A stretch of DNA of 64,000 nucleotides from DASZHJ01 sp035517495. GTDB lineage: Bacteria; Pseudomonadota; Alphaproteobacteria; ATCC43930; CGMCC-115725. Of this stretch, positions 9,770-18,241 are shown one piece after another (position 1 is the stretch's first letter; the number at the start of each line of letters is the position of its first letter). The stretch spans positions 23,885 through 87,884 of the forward strand of contig DATIYT010000032.1 of the NCBI GenBank assembly GCA_035517495.1. Direction: 5' to 3'. The notes beneath the pieces were generated by a model that was given only the letters and a program-made list of their open reading frames with translations, had not been told where the DNA came from and did not search any database. A program made the translations under genes and the position numbers.

Positions 9770-11503
9770 CTAGCGCCAGAGATTGGTCTTCGCGAGGTCG
9801 ACGATCTCGTCGCCCCGACCGTTCATGATCGCCTTCACCATGTAGAGCGAGAAGCCCTTCGCCATCTCGACCGTGATGGAGGGCGGCATGGCAAGTTCCG
9901 TACGGTTCACGACCGCATCGATTAGAACGGGACCGTCATGCGCGAATGCGGCCGCAATGCCGTCGGTGACCTGCGCTGGATCTTCGAGGCGAACGCCGCG
10001 GATACCGACGGATTCGGCCATCGCTGCGAAATTGGGATTGTTGAGTTCGGTGCCGAAATTGAGGAACCCGGTCGATTTTTGCTCGAGCTCGATGAAACCG
10101 AGCGCCCCATTGTTGAAGACAACGACCTTTGCCGGGAGCTTGAGCTGCACGAGACTGATGAGGTCGCCCATCAGCATGGTAAAGCCGCCATCGCCCGAGA
10201 GCGACACCACTTGCCGCCCGGGATAGGCGGCCTGGGCACCGATCGCCTGAGCCATGGCATTCGCCATCGACCCATGCCAGAAGGAACCAAGGAGCCGGCG
10301 CGTGCCGTTCATCGCTAGATAGCGCGCGGCCCATACCGTCGGTAAACCGACGTCGCAGGTGAAGACGGCGTCAGTGGCGGCGTGGTCACTGATCGCCTTG
10401 GCGACCTGCTGTGGGTGGATCAGGCCCCGACCCGGCGTGCCGATAGCCAATTCATCGAGTTGCTTGCGGGCCTTGGCGTAGTGCGTCTGAGCTAGCCGCA
10501 AATGCGTGTCATCGCGCTTCTGGTCCAGAAGCGGCAGCAGGGTCCGAAGCGTTGCCCCGACATCGCCGACCACGCCAAGGTCGATCGCGGCACGACGTCC
10601 CAAATTCTCCGGCCGAATATCGACCTGCGCGATGCGCACGCCGCCCTCTTGCGGATAGAACTGCCGATAAGGGAAATCCGTGCCAAGCATCAGCAGCACG
10701 TCGCAGTCGAGCATGGCGTAATAGCCCGAGGAAAAGCCGATGAGGCCGGTCATACCGACATCGTAGGGGTTGTCCCACTCGACATGCTCCTTGCCGCGCA
10801 TCGCATGCACCATCGGAGCCTTGAGCCGCTGCCCGAGCGCCAACAGCTCGTCATGCGCTCCAGCACATCCCGAGCCGCAAAGGATCGTCACGCGGCTGCC
10901 GCCATTGAGCAGCGCCGCGAGGCGATCGAGATCCGCGGCCACCGGCGTCATCACCGGCCGAGGCGGCAACAGGCCGGCGAGCTTGGGCGGCGGCGCGTCC
11001 GAGGCCGGCTGCAAGGCAACGTCGCCCGGGATCACGATGACTGACACGCCGCGCTTGCCTACAGCCTCACGGATGGCGACCTCCAGCGTGCGCGGCAGTT
11101 GGTTGGCGCCGGAGACGAGCTCGCAATAATGACTGCATTCCTGGAACAGCGCTTGCGGATGCGTCTCCTGGAAGTAGTCGGCGCCAATCTCGCCCGAGGG
11201 AATGTGGGCCGCGATCGCGAGCACCGGCACGCGTGAACGGTGGCAATCGAAAAGACCGTTGATGAGATGCAGATTGCCGGGGCCGCAGCTGCCAGCGCAC
11301 ACCGCGAGCGCGCCCGTCAGATGCGCCTCGGCGCCCGCCGCGAACGCCGCGACCTCTTCATGTCGGACATGGAGCCACTCGATCTTGCCTTGCCGGCGGA
11401 TAGCATCGGTGAGGCCGTTCAGACTATCGCCGACAATGCCGTAAATGCGCCTGACGCCTGCCGTCGCGAGAGTTTCAGCGAATTGGTCCGCAACTGTTTT
11501 CAT
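9770..11503 (-). CDS. poxB: pyruvate dehydrogenase (quinone) / pyruvate oxidase
   Basis: The 577-residue product matches PoxB (572 in E. coli). It is a thiamine-diphosphate and FAD enzyme that decarboxylates pyruvate to acetate and CO2 and passes electrons to ubiquinone. RRIYGIVGDSLNGLTDAIRR and RHEEVAAFAAGAEA (with the activating Glu) lie at the N-terminus. GDGGFTMLMGDLISLVQ with KVVVFNNGALG is the cofactor motif. The C-terminus lacks an obvious long amphipathic lipid-binding tail, so membrane recruitment may differ. It heads the poxB-cydAB-lutABC unit. A perfect palindromic box lies 114 bases upstream, with a terminator hairpin isolating the unit from upstream transcription. Confidence 0.92.
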   Translation of the reverse strand: MKTVADQFAETLATAGVRRIYGIVGDSLNGLTDAIRRQGKIEWLHVRHEEVAAFAAGAEAHLTGALAVCAGSCGPGNLHLINGLFDCHRSRVPVLAIAAHIPSGEIGADYFQETHPQALFQECSHYCELVSGANQLPRTLEVAIREAVGKRGVSVIVIPGDVALQPASDAPPPKLAGLLPPRPVMTPVAADLDRLAALLNGGSRVTILCGSGCAGAHDELLALGQRLKAPMVHAMRGKEHVEWDNPYDVGMTGLIGFSSGYYAMLDCDVLLMLGTDFPYRQFYPQEGGVRIAQVDIRPENLGRRAAIDLGVVGDVGATLRTLLPLLDQKRDDTHLRLAQTHYAKARKQLDELAIGTPGRGLIHPQQVAKAISDHAATDAVFTCDVGLPTVWAARYLAMNGTRRLLGSFWHGSMANAMAQAIGAQAAYPGRQVVSLSGDGGFTMLMGDLISLVQLKLPAKVVVFNNGALGFIELEQKSTGFLNFGTELNNPNFAAMAESVGIRGVRLEDPAQVTDGIAAAFAHDGPVLIDAVVNRTELAMPPSITVEMAKGFSLYMVKAIMNGRGDEIVDLAKTNLWR

Positions 11504-11616
11504 CGACCGGCATCCTCTGAATTAATTTCGAGGGGCTGAGGCTCATCTTCGATGATTTGGGCGGCTCGACGTATTGCCCTCGGGGGTATGGCGGGATAGG
11601 CTTCTGTTGGGCTGCG

Positions 11617-11632
11617 ATAAACCTTGGTTTAG
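11617..11632. promoter_or_regulatory. StyR/TodT-like palindromic box upstream of the poxB operon
   Basis: ATAAACCTTGGTTTAG is a nearly perfect palindrome. It differs from the published StyR box (ATAAACCATGGTTTAT) mainly at the centre. It sits 114 bases before poxB, inside a segment shared with the AraC promoter at 35.0 kb. A conserved TATTGC stretch follows toward the gene. Function as an activator site is inferred. Confidence 0.6.
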
Positions 11633-11648
11633 ACGCCTTGGCATAAGA

Positions 11649-11673
11649 AAGGCCTCCGCATCGTGGAGGCCTT
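11649..11673 (-). terminator. Rho-independent terminator downstream of the first FixJ-like regulator
   Basis: AAGGCCTCC and GGAGGCCTT form a nine-base-pair stem with a GCATCGT loop. Read on the minus strand it is followed by a T-rich tract, so it should end transcripts from the regulator gene before the poxB promoter. Confidence 0.7.
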
Positions 11674-11832
11674 GGTTTGGTTCGCGCAGGGGGCGTGAAT
11701 CCGTTCGATCATGCCCTGACGGCGGATCGCATCCGTCAAGCCATTCAGGCTCTCGCATATTGGACGCGGTGGACGGACTCGTCACCCGAACACAAGCGGG
11801 ATCCGATACAACGGTTTAGAAGATTATCCTTA

Positions 11833-12474
11833 TTATAGCAGTTTGAGCTTGTCGGCCATTCGACCGAGCTCGGGCAGCGAAGCTGCCTTCATTTTCCGCA
11901 TCATATTGCTGCGATGCACCTTCACCGTCACCTCGCTGACGCCGATATCAGCGGCAATTTGTTTGCTGAGGCGGCCTCGCACGACGTGAATCATGATCTC
12001 GCGCTCACGGGGAGTCAGCGCTTCGAAGCGTTCCCTGAGTGTGCCTAGGGCCTTGTCACTCTCCCGTCGAGCGCGATCCTGAGCAAGCCCGAGCTCGATC
12101 GCGTCGAGGAGATCCTGATCACGGAACGGCTTGGTCAGAAACTCGATGGCACCGCCCTTCATCGCTTGCACCGACATCGGGATGTCGCCATGCCCGGTGA
12201 TGAAGATGATTGGCATTTGAATGTCCGCTTCTGCGAGTTCGCGCTGAAAATCGAGGCCGCTCTTTCCCGGCAATCTCACATCGAGCACCAGACAACAGGT
12301 GCCTTTCGGACGGTCGGCCTTGAAAAATTCCGGAATGGACGCAAATAACTGGGCCCTCAAATCAACCGAGCGCAGCAAGCGCCCAACTGACTCTCGAACT
12401 GCTTGGTCATCGTCGATGACCATGACAGTGGGCTCTGGTTCAGGTATCGCTTCTACTCGCGACGAAGGGATCAT
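11833..12474 (-). CDS. FixJ/NarL-type response regulator, copy 1
   Basis: The 213-residue product has an N-terminal receiver and a C-terminal LuxR-type helix-turn-helix. The acidic pair is in VMVIDDDQ, the phospho-acceptor Asp is in CLVLDVRLPGKSG, and the conserved Lys is in FLTKPF. The DNA-binding part reads LTPREREIMIHVVRGRLSKQIA followed by GVSEVTVKVHRSNMMRKM, as in FixJ, StyR and TodT. A paralogue at 46088 is very similar. The gene is divergent from a receiver-only gene, with a palindromic box between them. It is the best candidate to bind the TAAACC palindromes of this window. The start is uncertain by a few codons because no strong ribosome site is seen. Confidence 0.9.
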   Translation of the reverse strand: MIPSSRVEAIPEPEPTVMVIDDDQAVRESVGRLLRSVDLRAQLFASIPEFFKADRPKGTCCLVLDVRLPGKSGLDFQRELAEADIQMPIIFITGHGDIPMSVQAMKGGAIEFLTKPFRDQDLLDAIELGLAQDRARRESDKALGTLRERFEALTPREREIMIHVVRGRLSKQIAADIGVSEVTVKVHRSNMMRKMKAASLPELGRMADKLKLL

Positions 12475-12560
12475 CGAAATGATCCGTGCCCCGGCCTCGA
12501 TGGGGTGAACAGCAAGGCCAATTTAATTCAGATTAACGTGCAGCGCCAACCCTTTTCCTT

Positions 12561-12576
12561 CTAAACCAGAGTTTAG
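12561..12576. promoter_or_regulatory. StyR/TodT-like palindromic box in divergent promoter
   Basis: CTAAACCAGAGTTTAG is a palindrome with six-base arms (CTAAAC/GTTTAG). It lies between the divergent FixJ-like regulator and receiver-only genes. This position would allow autoregulation of the signalling cluster. Confidence 0.6.
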
Positions 12577-12700
12577 AGGCCACAGCGGTCTCCTTGCCGT
12601 ATGGTGTACGGCGATACCTACGGAACGCGAGACGGTATCGCAGCCGCGCTTGGGGCGCGCGCGTATGGTCGCTTGCTTCAGGTGAAAGACTGGAGACATC

Positions 12701-13096
12701 TTGCGTGAAAAACCCTCGTTGATCTCTATCGTTGAGGATGATGACTTCGTTCGCGACTCCGTCAGAAGGCTTGTGAGGTCGTACGGTTACGCCGTCGAGG
12801 CTTTCCCGTCGGCGGCCGATTTTCTCGCCTTTCCGCGCCTCGACGAGACCGCTTGCTTGATCGCCGACATCAATATGCCCGCGATGACCGGGCTCGAACT
12901 CTTTCGCCGGTTGATCCAGGCAGGGCGCCAGATACCGACCATTCTCATTACCGCCTACCCCGATGACGCTGTCCAGGCCCGTGCCTTGGCCGAGGGCGTC
13001 CTTTGTTATCTTAGGAAGCCGTTTGACGACCACGACTTGCTACGCTGTGTTCGGACAGCTGTCGACGGCGCCGGGCCCCCGGACGAGAATTCATGA
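12701..13096 (+). CDS. single-domain response regulator (receiver only), copy 1
   Basis: The 131-residue product is one receiver domain with no output domain. The acidic pocket is in SIVEDDDFVRDS, the phospho-acceptor Asp in LIADINMPAMTG, the Thr in ILITAYPDD and the Lys in YLRKPFDD. The start is a TTG preceded by GGAG at 12692, which gives a good ribosome site. The last codons overlap the end of a truncated sensor kinase on the opposite strand. The same convergent arrangement, with an intact kinase, exists at 46937-48811. It may act as a phosphate sink or a bridge in a phosphorelay with the nearby kinases; this is inferred. Confidence 0.88.
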   Translation: MREKPSLISIVEDDDFVRDSVRRLVRSYGYAVEAFPSAADFLAFPRLDETACLIADINMPAMTGLELFRRLIQAGRQIPTILITAYPDDAVQARALAEGVLCYLRKPFDDHDLLRCVRTAVDGAGPPDENS

Positions 13097-13363
13097 TGCC
13101 TTTCTTTCCGCTGACGCGGTGAACTGAAAGACGGCGCCTTGAGGCAAATTCGCAATCGCCCACAACCTCCCGCCATGCGCTTCGATGATCGAGCGATTAA
13201 TGGCGAGTCCCATCCCGGTACCCTGCGGCTTCGTCGTGAAAAATGCGTTGAACATTTGGTCGGCGTTGCCTGCCGGCAATCCTACACCAGTGTCGCTGAC
13301 CGAGATCAACACTTCACCATCGTCAGCCAACTGCGATTTGACCGTAAGTTCGCCGTCCGTCTC
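13091..13363 (-). pseudogene. truncated sensor histidine kinase, C-terminal ATPase fragment
   Basis: Only the last 90 or so residues of a kinase ATPase domain remain. VLISVSDTGVGLPAGNADQMF, FFTTKPQGTGMGLA and SIIEAHGGRLWA are nearly identical to the C-terminus of the giant kinase at 48996, including the DNA. The match starts abruptly near 13363 inside the region before the G1 box, and no H-box precedes it. The fragment therefore cannot autophosphorylate. It occupies the position held by an intact kinase in the duplicate cluster at 46.9-48.8 kb. It is most simply a deletion remnant. Confidence 0.82.
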
Positions 13364-13529
13364 TGATTATTTCGTCGGCGCGCTGCAGCAGCGATACCAG
13401 CACGTCAACTCCGAGCAATTTCCATCACGATGGACGAGACACAATTGATCAACGAGCTTACCGCCCGTTACCTAAGCGTTACGTTCCTATACCTGTGCAC
13501 AATGGCGGCGAGCCGCCGAATAAAGCAGG

Positions 13530-14687
13530 TTGGTAGCAGAACTGCGGAGATCGTTCCATCGGGCGAACCTGATCCGTACCATTTCAGCGGTGAATCCATT
13601 GAGCGAACATTTATCGCTGCGACCAGGCGAAACGCCAATCGTCGAACAGAACACCTTCCAATTAAAGATTTCGAGATTGCGCAAGGCGTTAGGGCTCGAT
13701 CGACATTTCATCAAGTCTATTTCTGATCGCGGCTATCGCTTCGTCGAGGACGCCTCAGCTTTCGACGGTCGAGACGACGCGTCGAACAATGTGGGCAACA
13801 AGGCGGGCGACCTCGTGCGCGAGGCTGGAGTGCTGTGGCGTGCACTTCGGATCGAGCACTGGTTCAAAAATGCCCTGGTTTTCCTACCGCTGCTGACGGC
13901 GCATCGGCTCCATGACGTGGCCGCGCTGGTGCACGCCTCGGCCGCGTTCATCGCGTTCTGCCTGTGTGCGTCAAGTGTCTATCTTATGAACGACGTACTG
14001 GATTTGCCCTACGATCGCCGTCATCCGCACAAGAGGCAGCGGGTGATAGCCTCCGGCAAAATGTCTGTCAGGCGGGCTGTGGCGCTCATACCCATGCTTT
14101 TGGCGGGTGCTGTCAGTGTGAGCCTGACACAACCGCCCGCCATGCTAATCACGCTCGGCGCCTATATGGCCCTAATGCTGGCCTATTGCCTCAGACTGCG
14201 GAACGTGCCCGTGGTTGATGTCGCAACCTTGGCTGCTGGCTATGGGTTGCGCGTAGTGGCTGGTTCGGCTGCCACCGGACTAGCAGTCGCATCGCCGCTG
14301 CTGCTCACCTGCATACTTTTTTTCTTTGGGCTCGCGCTGCTCAAACGTTACGCGGAGTTGATTGCTATGCGCTTGATCGACGGGGAGCAGGTGCGGGCCA
14401 GGGGCTATTTCGGGCGGCATTCGAGCCTTGTTGGCCTTTGCGGTTGCGCAAGCAGCTATCTGGCGGTCGCCTTACTTTCCTATGAGACCATTTTTGATCA
14501 TCCACCGGAAAACAGCCCAGGGCTTATCTGGGTCGCTTTTCCGCTCCTCGTCTATTGGGCCACCCACATCTGGTTGATGGCGCGGCGCTGCCGAATTACC
14601 AACGACCCCGTCCGGTTTGTTCTGGGCGACCGCACGAGCCAGCTCGTCGCAATTACGATGGCGACATTGGCACTACTCCCGACGTGA
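13530..14687 (+). CDS. UbiA-family prenyltransferase with winged-helix fragment at its N-terminus
   Basis: From about residue 96 the protein is a polytopic UbiA-family enzyme with NDVLDLPYDRRHPHKRQR, the Asp-rich prenyl-diphosphate motif, and YAELIAMRLIDGEQVRARGY as the second conserved segment. It resembles decaprenyl-phosphate phosphoribosyltransferase-like proteins, but the acceptor is unknown. Residues about 40-75 (IVEQNTFQLKISRLRKALG then IKSISDRGYRFVED) are the last helices and wing of an OmpR/CadC-type DNA-binding domain. The first half of that domain is missing. The open frame begins at a TTG; a GTG at 13815 would give the prenyltransferase alone. I read this as an in-frame joint between a regulator remnant and an enzyme gene. 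Confidence 0.72.
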   Translation: MVAELRRSFHRANLIRTISAVNPLSEHLSLRPGETPIVEQNTFQLKISRLRKALGLDRHFIKSISDRGYRFVEDASAFDGRDDASNNVGNKAGDLVREAGVLWRALRIEHWFKNALVFLPLLTAHRLHDVAALVHASAAFIAFCLCASSVYLMNDVLDLPYDRRHPHKRQRVIASGKMSVRRAVALIPMLLAGAVSVSLTQPPAMLITLGAYMALMLAYCLRLRNVPVVDVATLAAGYGLRVVAGSAATGLAVASPLLLTCILFFFGLALLKRYAELIAMRLIDGEQVRARGYFGRHSSLVGLCGCASSYLAVALLSYETIFDHPPENSPGLIWVAFPLLVYWATHIWLMARRCRITNDPVRFVLGDRTSQLVAITMATLALLPT

Positions 14688-14811
14688 GTAAGGATACCTC
14701 GGTACAAGGAAACGATCTCTTGGCATAGGGGGGCGTACACCTCTGTGCAATCGACGCCATCGCGCGTGAGTTGGATAAATGGCGTCCGAGAGATTGAGCC
14801 CAAGGGAGCTA

Positions 14812-14928
14812 ATGATGACGACGCTAATCGTTGAGACGGTTCTCCTTACACTCGTCGTGATTGGGACTAGCACAGCTCTCCGCGCTCCACGCCGATGTTT
14901 GAAGCCAAAGCGGATCATGCGCCTCTGA
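14812..14928 (+). CDS. possible small membrane peptide (38 residues)
   Basis: A short ORF with two tandem ATGs follows a good ribosome site (AAGGGAG). The product has one hydrophobic stretch (TLIVETVLLTLVVIGTS) and a basic tail with several Arg and Lys. I do not recognise a family. It overlaps the start of the next small ORF, and it may be only chance. Confidence 0.35.
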   Translation: MMTTLIVETVLLTLVVIGTSTALRAPRRCLKPKRIMRL

Positions 14929-15161
14929 CGGGTCAGAACGTGGAGCAGGAGGTTTGCCGCCATCTCGATAAAGCGACTCGCACGCCGCAAAAGATCGCCA
15001 AGTGGAAAGCCAAGCATGAGAAGGCCAAACTGCGGAACCGAGCCGATAAGGCCGAGCGGTATGCTGCAGCCGCGATAGATATCGCGTTGGCGGCCGTGGA
15101 TGAAGCGGAGCAGGCAGTGCTCGAGGCGTGGCTGGCCCGGCAGGATGCAAGCTCCGCATAG
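14895..15161 (+). CDS. shortened coiled-coil protein, paralogue of the gene at 33344
   Basis: The last 60 residues (NRADKAERYAAAAIDIALAA then EAEQAVLEAWLARQD) closely match the C-terminus of the 140-residue protein at 33344-33766. The N-terminal part is lost, and about 27 residues between HLDKA and the KIAKWK motif are deleted relative to that paralogue. The product is hydrophilic and wholly helical. Its start is uncertain. It may be a decaying copy rather than a working gene. The function of the family is unknown to me. Confidence 0.5.
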   Translation: MFEAKADHAPLTGQNVEQEVCRHLDKATRTPQKIAKWKAKHEKAKLRNRADKAERYAAAAIDIALAAVDEAEQAVLEAWLARQDASSA

Positions 15162-15364
15162 CCCGATGCAGCGTAAGGCGCGTTTCCCTGAAGTTGACGC
15201 ATCCTAACCGCGCTCGATTGCCGTCGAAAGCACAGCGGAACACGCCTAGGGTTTCGCGGGAACCCCGCTATATGCTTCAGGACACCCTGGCGGTGGTAAT
15301 CGCTCCCACGGTGAATGACTCAACCGGCGCTACGCGATCTTCGGCTAAGGGAAGGTCCACCGCA

Positions 15365-16924
15365 TCAGTGCATGTGTGCCGGGACCTCGTGCGTTTTCAA
15401 CACCCTGTCGGTGCTGGCGTCCGCTTCTTCCATAACGATGCCGTAGTGCCAGAGTGTCGAGAGATGCTCGAGCACGCCCCGGCAGCTCGCCTCGTCCAGC
15501 AGAACGCCGTCATGAACCGCATGGCGCAGAATCAGCCGACGATCGCCGGAGAGATCGACATCGACGACCTGAATGTCGGGTTCCTGGCGCGCGAGATCGT
15601 AGTGCCGCGCCAGCGCGCTTCGGATATCCCGATAGCCACGCTCGTCATGGATCGCATCGACCACCAGCGCATCCTCGCTCGCGTCGTCCAGCACCTTGAA
15701 CAGGCGGAATTGCCGCATCAAACACGGGCTGAGGAACTGCAGCACGAAACTCTCGTCGCGGTAATTTGCCCAGGCGTCGCGCAGCGTGCCCCAGGGATCG
15801 CCATTGCCAGCGATCGCCGGGAACCACTCGCGATCCTCGTCGGAGGGCGTGGTGCAGATGCGCTTCACGTCCTGCATCATCGCGAAGCCCAGCGCATATG
15901 GATTGATGCCGTTGTACCGCCGATCGTCGTACTCCGGTTGGAAGATGACGTTGGTGTGCGAATGCATAGCTTCCAGGAACGCGCCGTCGTTGATCAGGCC
16001 GCGTTCGTGCAGGCGGTTCATGATCTCGTAGTGGACGAAGGTGGCGCAGCCCTCATTCATGAGGCGGGTCTGCTTTTGCGGATAGAAGTATTGGCTGACG
16101 TTGCGTACGATGCGCAGCAGCTCGCGCTCCCAGCTCTTGAGGCGCGGCGCGTGCTTCTCCAGAAAATACAGAAGGTTCTCCTCAGGAATTCCGAGCTTAC
16201 GCCGCGCCTCGCGCCGGTCCTTGTCGAGTTCAGCGTCTTCGGCGCTTTTTGCCTCGCGCCGTGGGACCACGTGCTCCCAGAGATCGTCGTACGTGCGCTC
16301 GTCGTACTCGCGTCGCTCCTTGACGCGCCGCCGCTCCTTAGCGAGATTCGCCTTCGGGCGCCGCGCATAGCGGTGCACGCCGTGGTTCATCAGCGCGTGC
16401 GCGGCGTCCAGGACGCGCTCCACCTCGGCGAGACCGTGGCGCTCTTCGCTGCGGTGAATGAAGTCGCGCGCGAAGGTCAGGTAATCGAGGATGCCGTCGG
16501 CGTCCGTCCATTGCCGGAACAGGTAGTTGTTCTTGAAGAAATGATTGTGGCCGAAGGCGGCGTGAGCGATCACCAGCGTCTGCATCGCCATGGAGTTCTC
16601 CTCCATGATGTAGCTGATGCAGGGGCTCGAATTGATGACGATCTCGTAGGCGAGGCCTTGCAGGCCGTGCCGGTACAGCGCCTCCTCGCGCGCGAAGCGC
16701 TTGCCGAAGCTCCAGTGCCGGTACATCAGCGGCAATCCCACCGAAGCATAGGCATCGAGCATCTGCTCGGAGGTGATTACCTCGATCTGGTTCGGGTAGA
16801 TATCGAGGCCGAGTTCGCCGATCGCGATTTCTTGGATCGCGTCGTGGACGCGCCGGATTTTTTCGAAGTCCCACTCCGGTCCTTCGAAGAGCGGTTTGTG
16901 CTCAAGGACCGCGGCGGTGCTCAC
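15365..16924 (-). CDS. SpoVR family protein
   Basis: The 519-residue product matches the SpoVR/YcgB family in length and sequence. EGPEWDFEKIRRVHDAIQEIA lies near the N-terminus. The central MNEGCATFVHYEIMNRLHERG and HTNVIFQPEYDDRRYNGINPY stretches are the best-conserved parts of the family. The start is a GTG at 16924 whose GTGA overlaps the DUF444 stop, so translation is coupled. The biochemical role is unsettled. In proteobacteria SpoVR is encoded with PrkA and the DUF444 protein as a stress and stationary-phase trio, as here. Confidence 0.92.
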   Translation of the reverse strand: MSTAAVLEHKPLFEGPEWDFEKIRRVHDAIQEIAIGELGLDIYPNQIEVITSEQMLDAYASVGLPLMYRHWSFGKRFAREEALYRHGLQGLAYEIVINSSPCISYIMEENSMAMQTLVIAHAAFGHNHFFKNNYLFRQWTDADGILDYLTFARDFIHRSEERHGLAEVERVLDAAHALMNHGVHRYARRPKANLAKERRRVKERREYDERTYDDLWEHVVPRREAKSAEDAELDKDRREARRKLGIPEENLLYFLEKHAPRLKSWERELLRIVRNVSQYFYPQKQTRLMNEGCATFVHYEIMNRLHERGLINDGAFLEAMHSHTNVIFQPEYDDRRYNGINPYALGFAMMQDVKRICTTPSDEDREWFPAIAGNGDPWGTLRDAWANYRDESFVLQFLSPCLMRQFRLFKVLDDASEDALVVDAIHDERGYRDIRSALARHYDLARQEPDIQVVDVDLSGDRRLILRHAVHDGVLLDEASCRGVLEHLSTLWHYGIVMEEADASTDRVLKTHEVPAHMH

Positions 16925-18216
16925 GCAGCGAGCTCCCGCTGTTTGGAGAACAGGTCGTGGAACACCGGGAAAATCTGCCCGGGGTCGGCCACCTTGCGCA
17001 TGGCAAAATTGCGGTGTTGCTCGGCAATCGCACTGTAGGTGCGCCATAGGTCTGTCGATGCTGTCGAATAGACGTTCCGCAAGGTCGCCTCGGCACCGAC
17101 CTCGATATAGGCGAAATGCTGGCTTACCGGCAGCACCTCCTTGGCGATTAGCAAGGCGCAACGGTCGCTATCTTCGGTGTAGTTGTCGCCGTCCGAGGCT
17201 TGCGCCGCGTAGATGTTCCAGGTATCGGGATTGTAGCGAGCTCGCACCACCCGCATCATCTCGTCGAGCGCGGTCGAGACGATCGTGCCGCCGGTTTCGC
17301 GGCTGTGAAAGAAGGTATCCTCGTCCACTTCCTGCGCGCTCGAAGTGTGGCGGATGAAGACGATGTCGACGTGCTTGTACCGCCGCGTCAGGAATACGTG
17401 CAGCAGCATGAAGAAGCGCTTCGCCAGGTCTTTCATCTGCTCGGTCATCGATCCCGAGACGTCCATCAGGCAGAACATCACCGCTTGAGTGTTGGGCTTG
17501 GGCATGCGCTCGAATCGGCTGTAGCGAACGTCCACCGGGTCGATGTAGGGAACACGGCGGCTCTTGCGCAGCGCCGCGTCCAGCTCGACGCGGCTCTGTT
17601 CCGCGCCTTCGGCGTCGTCGGCATCGAGCGCCGTCTTCCATTGCACCTCGAGTGCCGTGATTTGCGTCTCCGTCGGCCGGCTCAGGGAGATGCGTCGTGC
17701 CAGGCTGTTGCGCATGGTCCGCTTCAGATTGAGGTTCGAGGGCGTGCCTGCAACCGAATATCCCGCGCGCACCAGCTGTACCGATTCCTGGTCGGTGATC
17801 TTGGTCTTGACGAGGTCCGGCAGCTCAAGGTCGTCGAAGAAGAGATTGAGGAACTCTTCCTTGGTCAGTACGAACTCGAACGAATCCTGTTCACCGCCGT
17901 CTTCCTTGCTCGCCTCTCCGCCGCCGGCGGCGTCACCGCCCTGCGGCCGCTTGATACGATCGCCGGTGACGAACTCTTTGTTACCGGGGACCACGTAATC
18001 GCGCGTGCCGCCTTGGCTCGCTCTGCGGAAATTGGGCTCGGCGATGCCGCGCGTGGGGATCGACACCTTCTCACCATTGGCGCTTTCGCCGACCTTGCGC
18101 CGTTTCAGCGCTTCGGTCATCGCGTCCTTGATCTCGTGCTTGGCGCGTTCGAGAAAGCGCTGCCGGTTCGGCAGGCTCTTGCCTTTGGGGTTGGGACGGC
18201 GATCGATGATGTTCAT
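16921..18216 (-). CDS. DUF444 (YeaH-like) von Willebrand-type protein
   Basis: The 431-residue product begins MNIIDRRPNPKGKSLPNRQRF, typical of YeaH/DUF444. The second half holds a von Willebrand A-like fold with the metal-ion motif DVSGSM (in FCLMDVSGSMTEQMKDLAKRF). A low-complexity Gly/Glu-rich linker lies around residues 90-110. It starts 25 bases after the prkA stop and overlaps spoVR by four bases. In E. coli YeaH is co-expressed with the kinase YeaG and is thought to be its partner or substrate. Confidence 0.92.
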   Translation of the reverse strand: MNIIDRRPNPKGKSLPNRQRFLERAKHEIKDAMTEALKRRKVGESANGEKVSIPTRGIAEPNFRRASQGGTRDYVVPGNKEFVTGDRIKRPQGGDAAGGGEASKEDGGEQDSFEFVLTKEEFLNLFFDDLELPDLVKTKITDQESVQLVRAGYSVAGTPSNLNLKRTMRNSLARRISLSRPTETQITALEVQWKTALDADDAEGAEQSRVELDAALRKSRRVPYIDPVDVRYSRFERMPKPNTQAVMFCLMDVSGSMTEQMKDLAKRFFMLLHVFLTRRYKHVDIVFIRHTSSAQEVDEDTFFHSRETGGTIVSTALDEMMRVVRARYNPDTWNIYAAQASDGDNYTEDSDRCALLIAKEVLPVSQHFAYIEVGAEATLRNVYSTASTDLWRTYSAIAEQHRNFAMRKVADPGQIFPVFHDLFSKQRELAA

Positions 18217-18241
18217 ATGTCACTCACTCGCAGGTTCGTGC

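Larger units (their letters stand above)
11535..11822. repeat. repeated regulatory element, copy A
   Basis: This 290-base intergenic segment shares its layout with the segments at 34996-35294 (copy B) and at 42815-42927 plus 45912-46078 (copy E/D). It holds a promoter-like part with the TAAACC palindrome, a terminator hairpin, and a tail. The tail at about 11745-11822 (TATTGGACGCGG, GGACTCGTCACCC, GGTTTAG) aligns with the tail at 46013-46075. No open micro-ORF equal to those of copies B to D is preserved. The copy lies between the poxB operon and the first FixJ-like regulator. Confidence 0.65.

Noticed and set aside
13430..13726. A 98-codon frame starting MDETQLINELTARYL
   Set aside because: It overlaps the winged-helix remnant in another frame, where recognisable residues are found. 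It has no family-like features.
15128..17038. A 636-codon open frame on the plus strand
   Set aside because: It is antisense to SpoVR and DUF444, whose codon use and conserved motifs are clear. Long antisense frames are common in GC-rich coding DNA. Similar shadows at 17-859, 5909-6682, 17200-18258 and 58106-58919 were rejected for the same reason.
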